Shown here: in pieces, positions 1 through 6,429 of the stretch
Position numbering within the stretch: position 1 is the first letter of the stretch
How the letters are laid out: every line of letters starts with the position of its first letter
Assembly: GCA_965218945.1 (NCBI GenBank)
Contig: OZ244718.1
Coordinates: forward strand, 1,426,001-1,490,000
Length of the DNA stretch: 64,000 bases
Source: DAOUJW01 sp965218945
GTDB taxonomy: Bacteria > Chloroflexota > Dehalococcoidia > Lucifugimonadales > UBA2985
Direction: 5' to 3'
Program-made: the position numbers and the translations under genes
Notes under the pieces: generated by a model
Told to the model about the DNA's origin: nothing
The model's database searches: none
Seen by the model: the letters and a program-made list of their open reading frames with translations, nothing else

Positions 1-471
1 GGCTGCCAGGTAATTGAGGTTGGCAAGTTCCACTGGAATCTCCCCGCTCACCTGGTTATCCCTGGTTCCCAGTATTATCAGGTAAGTAAGGCTGCCCAGT
101 TCGTACGGCAGCTCCCCGCTCAGCTGGTTGTCGGTAAGGCGCACATTAAAAACACGCCCGTCGCTGTTAGTGTGGACCCCGTGCCATTCTGTAAGGGGAG
201 CCTCGCTCAGCCAGTTTGTGTTGTTCGTCCAGTTGTCCCCGTCCATAGCGTTATAGAACGCGACCAGGACTTCCCTATCCGTGGCAATGGAGCCCAGGGG
301 AGGCGCAGACTCGCTTCCGGCCCCCTCAGTTGCCGGCGCAGCGGCGGTCCCGGACGTGGGCGAGGTCGAAGTCGCATCGGAGCCGCAGGCGGCGGTCAGG
401 GTCGCCAGAATCAATGCCAAGGCGCAACTGTGCAGGGGACAGCCTCTTGTTATCCGTCGCAGTATTGTCAT
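1..471 (-). CDS. Leucine-rich-repeat lipoprotein, partial (C-terminus outside window)
   Basis: Reading the complement from the ATG at 471 gives a short basic N-terminus, a hydrophobic stretch and a lipobox ending LTAAC, so the product is probably a lipid-anchored surface protein. After a Ser/Thr/Ala/Pro-rich linker comes the cap seen in plant-type LRR proteins (LVAFYNAMDGDNW, then NWLSEAPLTEWHGV). LRR units of the type NQLSGELPYELGSLTYL follow and run off the left edge. An AAAGGTGA ribosome site lies about 10 bases before the start. Its closest relative in the window is the LRR lipoprotein at 49006-50403. LRRs of this kind bind proteins or carbohydrates, but the ligand cannot be told from sequence. 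Confidence 0.8.
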   Translation of the reverse strand, partial: MTILRRITRGCPLHSCALALILATLTAACGSDATSTSPTSGTAAAPATEGAGSESAPPLGSIATDREVLVAFYNAMDGDNWTNNTNWLSEAPLTEWHGVHTNSDGRVFNVRLTDNQLSGELPYELGSLTYLIILGTRDNQVSGEIPVELANLNYLAA

Positions 472-990
472 GCTTATGATTCACCTTTCGCAGAGTATAT
501 CAAGTATATAGTAAGGGCTGAAGCGTATATTTAGAACCCTCTGCCGATTTCATGTAACTGTTCCGGCCGGACCGGTCTCCCTGCCCCCTGCCCTCTCTGG
601 AATGGCTGGGGAGGAGCGTGGGAGCGTCTCAAGCGATGGTGAATGCGAACAGCGAGGGCGGCAGTGGGGAGTCCACAAACCGAGGGCTTTGCGTCCAGGA
701 CGGGCGCGGGACGTGAGCCTACGGCAGTTCTGCCGGGGTCGCCGTAGGCCAATCGAGACTACCTGCCGCCAAACTGGACGTAATCGAGATCCTTAGTGCT
801 GAGGTTCATCATAGCATGACGATATTGCTCTTTCCCTGAAAGACTTCTGGCGACAATGCTGTTGGAGACAGCGGCAGGGTTCCACAGTTGGCCGTGTAGA
901 GAAGCGGGCTTTCCTGTATTATAGACCGCAAGTCGGACAACCCGAGCCTGGTGCGGGGAGACCTGCGATGGGCAGGAAGGAAGGAGTCCT
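472..990. other. Intergenic region, no convincing gene
   Basis: Short open frames exist on both strands, but none has a ribosome site, a recognisable domain or sensible composition. The stretch contains one copy of dispersed repeat R1 (765-812). A GGAAGGAG ribosome site for the next gene sits just before 991. Confidence 0.5.
765..812 (+). repeat. Dispersed repeat R1, copy A (degenerate)
   Basis: The core AACTGGAC is followed by an ATCnAGAnCCTT-like block and GCTGAGGTTCA. The same block, in the same order, recurs at 3485-3552 and 5949-6012, always in intergenic DNA on the same strand. It codes for nothing obvious. Confidence 0.5.
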
Positions 991-2730
991 ATGGCGAGTG
1001 TGTTGGCAACGCTGGCGGGCCTTGTTGTCATTGGTTTGCTGTTCGCGATGGACCCTGGCGGAGCCATCGAACAGAGTGGCTTCCCCGAATACCGGGATAT
1101 GGGTTGGAAGCAGCTCACGGTCTGGGGCTTCCGCACGATTGGCGTCGGCGTCGGGCTGCTGCTCGTGCTGGTGCTGTGGCTCAAGTACCGACGCAGGCAT
1201 GGGATCAGGCCTCGGGACCCATTGGAGTCGGGGACGCAGCAGCGCACTGGGATGCCGGCGGCAGTGGTGTCGGTGCTGGAAGACCGGGAGGTCAGCAACC
1301 GAACGCTGCTGGCGGCGATAGTCGAGATGTGCCAGCGCGGCGCGTTGCAATTCCAGTGTGTCGGAACGAGGAGCGGCTTCCTATACCAGCCGTCGCAGCA
1401 GGGCCCCGTGCAGTTTGAGTGGGAACAGTTGATATGCGACAGCTTGCCATCGCGCCCCACATCGGTTCAAGCGCTGCGTGACCTGATGGACGGGCATAAG
1501 GATGCTATCGGGGACCAGTTGGGGGAGTATCTGCAGCGCCAAGGCCTTTTCCATGACAACCCGATACGGATAAGGAGGGAGCGTCTCGCGGATGGATTCG
1601 GATGGGCGACGTTGGCAGCGGCCTTGATGGGCGTTGGCAGCGGGCTTTGGCTGGCTTTATGGCTGACCCAATGGTGGGCGAACTCCCTATTCGGCGCCTT
1701 CATCGGTTTCATATACTGGCTCATTGCGGTCCCGATGCACACGGGTATGATGCCTCCAACGGAGGCGGGGGCGTATGAGATAGGTCAGTGGCTTGGTTTG
1801 AAAAAATCTCTGACCGGGCCTGACCCAGCGGCCGGACGGGGCGAACCCGATCCCATGCTGGCCTATGCCATCGCACTGGATGCGGCTCAGCCCTGGCTGG
1901 ACGATTCAGTCTCGGCTCCACCATGGTTTGGCTCCGGTGAGGCAGCCTCCTTGCGAGCCTCAGACCTGGACGTGGCCTATCACGGCTTTATGTCCGCGCC
2001 GGAGTGGGGCCTGACAGGACGGTCCGAAGGCGGGGCGGAAGCGGCTGCGGGGCCAGACGACGCGGCGGAGCGGGAGCTGTCCCAATTGGAGACGTTGCGT
2101 AGCGAGCAGGCTGAAGGGACGGCGAACCGAGAAGTAGCTGCCGAACATTGGCAGGTCGCAAGCCAGGCAAACGCTCCCGAACCGGATCAGACGCTCTATC
2201 AAGACGGAAAAGTCCGGCTTTCGCAGCGACGTCTGGCGCTGCCCGGCAGAACCATTGACCTCCGCGTGATTTCGTCGGTTTGGGCTGACCAACAGCGTGT
2301 GAAAACGGGCGGGTCAAACTGGTTCCTGAAAGCGCCCGGTTTCTTGATCATGTTAGGCGGGGGCCTGATGTCAGCTTCCGGTTCCCTTCTCTTGCTGTGG
2401 TCGCTGCTGTTTCACGTCCTGTATTTGTTTGGCCTCTTATCAAGCGCGAATGACCCCGATCCTTTCGAGCCTAATTCGGCGATTGAGTGGGCTATCCACG
2501 GCGCGGTTATCGGGGTAGCGCTCCTGATATTCTACGTGGGGAACTGGTTGATTGACAAGAGCGCTCGAACACAGAGCATGCACTGCGCTGCGGTAGCGGT
2601 TGACGGCGAGAGCGAGACAACGTATTTCGGCCACACCGCAGATAGTCTGTCGGCGGAAATGATGGTGGCGGAGGTCCGCAAGGCCCAGGCTGCCGCCCGC
2701 AGCCCAGACGACGCGAAAGACGGGTACTGA
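991..2730 (+). CDS. DUF2207-like multi-pass membrane protein
   Basis: 579 residues starting at ATG 991 behind GGAAGGAG. A membrane segment near residues 3-20 and another near 45-63 are followed by a cytosolic block (GMPAAVVSVLEDREVSNRT..) that resembles the winged-helix-like region of DUF2207 proteins, where the family has a line about one domain being built for each category of tissue. Further paired membrane segments occur near residues 210-255 and 445-520. The region between (about 300-430) is hydrophilic and Glu/Ala-rich. It lacks the usual N-terminal extracellular DUF2207 domain, so it is a shortened or divergent member. Function is unknown. It stands alone, ending before a hairpin between convergent genes. 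Confidence 0.6.
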   Translation: MASVLATLAGLVVIGLLFAMDPGGAIEQSGFPEYRDMGWKQLTVWGFRTIGVGVGLLLVLVLWLKYRRRHGIRPRDPLESGTQQRTGMPAAVVSVLEDREVSNRTLLAAIVEMCQRGALQFQCVGTRSGFLYQPSQQGPVQFEWEQLICDSLPSRPTSVQALRDLMDGHKDAIGDQLGEYLQRQGLFHDNPIRIRRERLADGFGWATLAAALMGVGSGLWLALWLTQWWANSLFGAFIGFIYWLIAVPMHTGMMPPTEAGAYEIGQWLGLKKSLTGPDPAAGRGEPDPMLAYAIALDAAQPWLDDSVSAPPWFGSGEAASLRASDLDVAYHGFMSAPEWGLTGRSEGGAEAAAGPDDAAERELSQLETLRSEQAEGTANREVAAEHWQVASQANAPEPDQTLYQDGKVRLSQRRLALPGRTIDLRVISSVWADQQRVKTGGSNWFLKAPGFLIMLGGGLMSASGSLLLLWSLLFHVLYLFGLLSSANDPDPFEPNSAIEWAIHGAVIGVALLIFYVGNWLIDKSARTQSMHCAAVAVDGESETTYFGHTADSLSAEMMVAEVRKAQAAARSPDDAKDGY

Positions 2731-2781
2731 TGCCACTGGTCAATAGAGATTAGGCTGAAACGACACACGGTTAACCCACCC

Positions 2782-2878
2782 CATCCTGGAAGCTCGAAAT
2801 CGGATAACCAGGGACAGCCGTCAACGCACCCGGAAAGCCCCATCCCAAAAGCCGTGCCTGGAGAGAAAGAGGCCGGGT
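2782..2878 (+). repeat. Dispersed repeat R2, copy 1
   Basis: About 97 bases closely matching 4279-4383. Shared blocks include CGGATAACCAGGGACAG, ACGCACCCGGAAAGCCCCAT and GCCGTGCCTGGAGA, then AAGAGGCCGGGTA. Both copies lie just downstream of a plus-strand gene and point the same way. No open frame is shared, so this is a non-coding element. Confidence 0.75.
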
Positions 2879-2904
2879 AAGGGTTGTAACCCCTACTCGG
2901 CCTC
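2869..2904. terminator. Hairpin between convergent genes, possible bidirectional terminator
   Basis: GAGGCCGGGTAAGGG can pair with CCCCTACTCGGCCTC around the loop TTGTAA, giving a stem of about 15 pairs with two mismatches or wobbles. It overlaps the end of repeat R2 and lies between the plus gene ending at 2730 and the minus gene ending at 2980. There is no strong T-run, so a terminator role is inferred from structure and position. Confidence 0.45.
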
Positions 2905-2979
2905 CTATCGTGTCGTGCTTGGACGGGCGTTTATGGGACTCGCTTTATGTCAACCCTACCGACCGCCAGCCTTCGCCGA

Positions 2980-3165
2980 TCATGTCCTAGTCATCAGATA
3001 GAACCCCAGGCCGACAGCCCCGTAGAACATAACCAGGGTGAAGGCATACACTACCTTCCTACTCTTGGTAACTATGTAGAGCAACCCCCCTATTAGAAAG
3101 TAGGCCAGGATGACCAACATAGGCCCGAGGAATGCCCACGGACAAGCCGGATTACACGGTACCAT
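2980..3165 (-). CDS. Small two-segment membrane protein
   Basis: 61 residues. The ATG at 3165 follows a strong GGAGGTG ribosome site at about 8 bases, which is the main reason to call it a gene. Two hydrophobic helices (around residues 10-30 and 38-56) are separated by a short basic loop (TKSRK), consistent with a small hairpin membrane protein. No family is recognised. It lies 38 bases after the end of the gene at 3204-3431 and is probably cotranscribed with it. Confidence 0.65.
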   Translation of the reverse strand: MVPCNPACPWAFLGPMLVILAYFLIGGLLYIVTKSRKVVYAFTLVMFYGAVGLGFYLMTRT

Positions 3166-3203
3166 TGTAGGACACCTCCTTCACGGCCATACACTCAGCC
3201 CCA

Positions 3204-3431
3204 CTAAACCGCCTCACATTCGCAGGCATACAGCCGCGCATAGACAACTAAACCATCCGGCGACACGTCCAAGAACGCCAGCCGCCCTTCCTCCGGAAGC
3301 TCCAGCTTAAGTATGGACAGGGTACACCGCATCTGCCGGCAGAGCAACGGCGGACATGGCTCAACAGGAAGCGCATTTACCAAGAATAATGTCGAGGAGA
3401 TTACTATAGCCGCAATCACGGCTATCCCCAA
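3204..3431 (-). CDS. Small exported or membrane-anchored protein
   Basis: 75 residues from a TTG at 3431; a GTG four codons later is an alternative start. The N-terminal 20 residues are hydrophobic and could be a signal or anchor segment, followed by a Cys-rich part (EPCPPLLCRQMRC) and a short globular tail ending in CECEAV. The cysteines would suit an extracytoplasmic disulfide-bonded domain. The ribosome site is weak (GTGAGG very close to the TTG). It probably forms an operon with 2980-3165. No family is recognised. Confidence 0.45.
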   Translation of the reverse strand: MGIAVIAAIVISSTLFLVNALPVEPCPPLLCRQMRCTLSILKLELPEEGRLAFLDVSPDGLVVYARLYACECEAV

Positions 3432-3484
3432 ACCTCACCCGGCCCCCCGAGGCGGAGCGCATCGCGTGGGAAGTGGTGGAGTCA

Positions 3485-3552
3485 GTTCCACCCAAGTCCG
3501 CGCCACCCAACTGGACAAGACCTGGCGCCTTCGTGTTGAGGTTAAAGCCGGC
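3485..3552 (+). repeat. Dispersed repeat R1, copy B
   Basis: Shares CAGTTnCA, CGCCACCCAACTGGACAA, a CCTT block and TGAGGTT with 5949-6012, and the core with 765-812. It precedes a lipoprotein gene by about 130 bases. Confidence 0.55.
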
Positions 3553-3636
3553 CTCGTGATAGGCGTCCAGACCCCGACGGGCCAGTCTCCAATCCCAAAC
3601 CAGCTATCTGAAGACTTTATAACCGGATGGACGTAC

Positions 3637-3645
3637 TGGTACAAT
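3637..3645 (+). promoter_or_regulatory. Extended -10 promoter candidate
   Basis: TGGTACAAT fits an extended -10 element (TGn plus TACAAT), 35 bases before the lipoprotein start at 3680. No good -35 box lies at 17 bases, as is allowed for extended -10 promoters. Confidence 0.4.
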
Positions 3646-3679
3646 GAGGTATTCGCAGAGAAGCGATGAAGGAGGCGAA

Positions 3680-4258
3680 ATGTTGCGACTGGTATTGGCC
3701 GGCTCTGTCGCCGTGCTGACCGTACTGATGGCGGTAGCTTGTGGAGGTGGGGACTCCCCCACATCAACCGTGGCTCAAGATGGCAGCGGTGGGTCCGAGG
3801 TCACAGCTGTGCCCACATCAACCGCGGCTCAAGATGGCAGCGGTGGGTCCCTGGCCACGGCTGCGCCCACATCAACCGTGGCCAGGGACGGCAGCGGCAG
3901 CTCTGAGGTCACGGTGGCCGCGGTGGCCGAGTATGCGGTTTGGTGCGGGGAGAGGGACTCGCAAGAATTCGACATTACTACGTGGGGGCAGTCGGAAAAG
4001 TATTTCGCCGAGGAAATAGACGCCTTCGAAGACAAGTCTGCGCCGGAGGAACTGAAAGCCTTTCACGCCGCCGCCATTGCATTTCTAAAGGCCATGCATG
4101 ATTTCGCCCGGATGCAAGACGCGAGCGAACTGATTGACAACGCAGCAGCACCGAACGATGAAATCAGAACCCGGATGGAAGCTTTGCTCGGTGTAGCCGA
4201 TACTCTGGACGACGAGACTTTATCACAACTAACTGATGTAGACTGCATTTATTCTTAA
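3680..4258 (+). CDS. Small lipoprotein with three tandem 18-residue repeats
   Basis: The ATG at 3680 follows AAGGAGG, which decides it over an in-frame ATG 36 bases upstream. The 192-residue product has a signal peptide with lipobox LMAVAC. It then carries three consecutive 18-residue units beginning PTSTVAQDGSGGSEV, PTSTAAQDGSGGSLA and PTSTVARDGSGSSEV, forming a flexible stalk. A helical, acidic globular domain of about 120 residues with two cysteines follows. The domain is not recognised. It is likely a surface-anchored protein on a Ser/Thr/Gly stalk. R2 copy 2 follows the stop. Confidence 0.75.
   Translation: MLRLVLAGSVAVLTVLMAVACGGGDSPTSTVAQDGSGGSEVTAVPTSTAAQDGSGGSLATAAPTSTVARDGSGSSEVTVAAVAEYAVWCGERDSQEFDITTWGQSEKYFAEEIDAFEDKSAPEELKAFHAAAIAFLKAMHDFARMQDASELIDNAAAPNDEIRTRMEALLGVADTLDDETLSQLTDVDCIYS
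3758..3919 (+). repeat. Three tandem 54-base coding repeats
   Basis: Three in-frame 54-base units at 3758-3811, 3812-3865 and 3866-3919 encode the lipoprotein stalk. Each begins with the codons for PTST. Similarity is high at DNA as well as protein level, indicating recent duplication by slippage or recombination. Confidence 0.85.
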
Positions 4259-4278
4259 ACCCCCATGAGAACTGGCGC

Positions 4279-4383
4279 TATCCTGGAAACTCGCAACCGG
4301 ATAACCAGGGACAGGTGATAACGCACCCGGAAAGCCCCATCCCAAAGCCGTGCCTGGAGAGCTGGAGAGAAAGAGGCCGGGTA
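4279..4383 (+). repeat. Dispersed repeat R2, copy 2
   Basis: Matches 2782-2878 block for block, with one short duplication (GAGAGCTGGAGAG in place of GAGAG). It lies 20 bases after the lipoprotein stop at 4258. Confidence 0.75.
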
Positions 4384-4408
4384 TTCGCGGGACCGCAGGT
4401 ATCCTCGG

Positions 4409-4524
4409 GACGTGTTGGTATTAGCAAATGACACGATCCTAGAGTCAGACCACCCCTGCGAAGGCAGGGGTCTATAGTCCCATATTAAAGGGGGCGTGGA
4501 TTCCTGCCTCCGCAGGAATGGGGG
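4409..4524 (+). repeat. Palindromic repeat R3, copy 1
   Basis: Starts with GTGTTGGTATTAGCAAAT and AGACCACCCCTGCGAAG, both shared with 27854-27905. It contains two perfect hairpins: CCCCTGC-GAAG-GCAGGGG (4453-4470) and ATTCCTGC-CTCC-GCAGGAAT (4500-4519). The second hairpin type recurs at 28021-28040 and 57558-57577. It resembles the REP-like ATTCCTGC palindromes that are scattered through many bacterial genomes. Confidence 0.75.
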
Positions 4525-4631
4525 ATAGAGAGGCCTAATACCCCAACGGAGTCGGCAATACCAACACCAACCAGGAATACCGGACCGCAGATCCGACTCG
4601 ATGTTGGGGACTGCCGCTCAATGTCGACTCC

Positions 4632-4640
4632 TGCTATAAT
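4632..4640 (+). promoter_or_regulatory. Extended -10 promoter candidate
   Basis: TGCTATAAT is a perfect -10 box with the TGn extension, about 145 bases before the gene at 4785. No clear -35 element is seen at 16-18 bases. Confidence 0.45.
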
Positions 4641-4784
4641 GCGATTGCCTAGGGAGGGTGCAGACCTGACGCTGGGCCAAACCCTAGGCTTGGTTAGAGT
4701 CGGTGAGGTCGTAGATTGAAGATAGAGTTCCGTGACAGCTTTTCGCTGCAGAGGGCACGGAGCAACCAGCAAGGGGGTTAGACC

Positions 4785-5843
4785 ATGGCGACGAAAGAAG
4801 TGCGCGACCGCGTTGATGCCCAGTGGGGACAGCAAGCTTCCGCATGGGGTCAGGAAAACCACGACCGCGAGCGCAAGCTGATTTATGACTACGTGGACCA
4901 GGATGAAAGCATCATGGGGCTGGTGGGCTGTACCTGGGGGCCCGCGTCGGCATTCGCCGAGGGCGCGGGACTTATAATGCGGCAGCAACGGCTCAAGGGT
5001 GTCGCCGTCGTCACCGACCTCAGCGTCCACTTCGTCGCCCACAAGGGCCTCAACAAACTTGTGACTCAGATGCCATTGCCCAGCATCACGGCAGTGGAAC
5101 AGGCAGGCGGAGTAGTGACCGTGGCCGGCGCCGGTATCCATAATTGGGCCGGGATGGGGCAGGACGACCCTTTCCAAGTCCGGGATATTCAAGACGACTT
5201 CGGCAACTTGGGCGCCCGCTTCGCCGAACTGGTGCAGCGGCTCCAAACCGAGCCTCGCTCAACTGTCGCTCCCTCAACTGTCGCTCCCTCCTCCTCCGGT
5301 CAACACTTCGGAATGAGCAAGACCGAGCGCATTGACGCCCAGTGGCAGGACCGTTCCTCAATGCCCGGTCGAACGAATCCCGGACTTCTTGCCGGCCTTC
5401 TTAGCAACCTCTCGGGCGCAAATCTCAAGAAGTACGAAGGCGAACGCAAGAAGCTCCACGAGATCCTTGATGGCGACGAGAACATCGAGTACTGGCTGGG
5501 AGGCCGCTGGGGTTTGCCCACCGATTTCGAGGCCTCCACCATCCGTGGGGGGGGCAAGACAGGCCACGAGGGTATCGCAGTCGCTACAGACCGCCGGGTC
5601 CTCCTGTTGCAGAGTGGCGCGCTCGGCTCCAGGGAAATAGAACTGCCCTACGACCGCATCGATGACGTTGAATACAACGATGGGATGGTCTCCTCCGGCG
5701 TCAAGTTCCAGGGCAGTACAATCGCACTCTACAGTTTCTACTTCGACCACAACAACAAAGCTGGCGTCAAAGGCCAAGCCCGGCGTCTTGTAGATTGCGT
5801 CCGGCAGCATCTGGCCGCGCCTCCAGCCACAGACGCGAATTAG
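4785..5843 (+). CDS. Tandem PH-like (bacterial PH / YokE-like) domain protein
   Basis: 352 residues from ATG 4785 behind AAGGGGG. Two related halves are visible. Each begins with a helical lead (RVDAQWGQQAS and RIDAQWQDRSS) and continues with a helix before a D(Q/G)DE(S/N)I core. Then come GxxWG, a GVAVVTD or GIAVATDRRV strand and a PLPSITAVE or PYDRIDDVE strand. This is the pattern of bacterial PH-like domains that read xxVxVTDxRx. A low-complexity linker (STVAPSTVAPSSSG) joins them at about residues 160-173. No signal peptide or membrane segment is present, so it is probably cytosolic. The ligand is unknown. Confidence 0.65.
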   Translation: MATKEVRDRVDAQWGQQASAWGQENHDRERKLIYDYVDQDESIMGLVGCTWGPASAFAEGAGLIMRQQRLKGVAVVTDLSVHFVAHKGLNKLVTQMPLPSITAVEQAGGVVTVAGAGIHNWAGMGQDDPFQVRDIQDDFGNLGARFAELVQRLQTEPRSTVAPSTVAPSSSGQHFGMSKTERIDAQWQDRSSMPGRTNPGLLAGLLSNLSGANLKKYEGERKKLHEILDGDENIEYWLGGRWGLPTDFEASTIRGGGKTGHEGIAVATDRRVLLLQSGALGSREIELPYDRIDDVEYNDGMVSSGVKFQGSTIALYSFYFDHNNKAGVKGQARRLVDCVRQHLAAPPATDAN

Positions 5844-5948
5844 ACCTCCCACCCCGCCGGTTTGCTACTCAGGCTCCCAACACCGTGAGCCCCGATGGGA
5901 TGGAAGACAGCAGATGACCTCGGGTCGCCTCTCCTAGTGTTGCTGACG

Positions 5949-6012
5949 CCAGTTTCAACTCCGCCACCCAACTGGACAAAATCAAGAACCTTTACACTGA
6001 GGTTCAGGCTGA
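5949..6012 (+). repeat. Dispersed repeat R1, copy C
   Basis: Contains CAGTTTCAACTCCGCCACCC, then AACTGGACAAAATC and ACACTGAGGTTCAGGC. It is the best match to copy B and also matches copy A across the core. It lies downstream of the PH-like gene. Confidence 0.55.
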
Positions 6013-6076
6013 ACGCGTAGCCAAGCCCTAATCTTCCTCTGCCGGGCGATACCGACCACGAACGGACTGGGCTGGC

Positions 6077-6256
6077 TCACTCGACCACCGATGGAGTAAA
6101 CAGGTAGTTGCCGAGGGACAGAACAGAACCTCGGCAACTGGAGTCCATGGTCGCGCCAGACCATTGGCCGATTGGCGCATCGCTCAGCCAGTTCGTGTGT
6201 CCCTCCAGTTCGGGCCGTCGGTGGCGCTGTAGAGGGCGACCAGCGCAGATTCATCC
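6077..6256 (-). pseudogene. Relic of an LRR protein N-terminal cap
   Basis: On the complement, one frame reads DESALVALYSATDGPNW and, after a one-base shift, a second reads NWLSDAPIGQWSGATMDSS before degrading. These are the two halves of the cap found in the intact LRR proteins of this window (LVALYQTAGGDAW, then NWLSEAHIGEWHGV). No start, signal peptide or repeats remain. This is a decayed third member of the LRR family. Confidence 0.65.
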
Positions 6257-6429
6257 GAAGCCGGGCCCGTGTGGCGCGGCCGCTAAAGTCGGCGCACTTC
6301 CACAGGCACTGCTTCACGGACTCGTGGACGGTCATCATGGGTTTGGAATGATATACGATCATTGCTCCCGTTCATGTTGGCTGCCCTAGCTCAGGCGGGT
6401 ACCCCGTTCACTTGGCGCTGGCATGGCGA

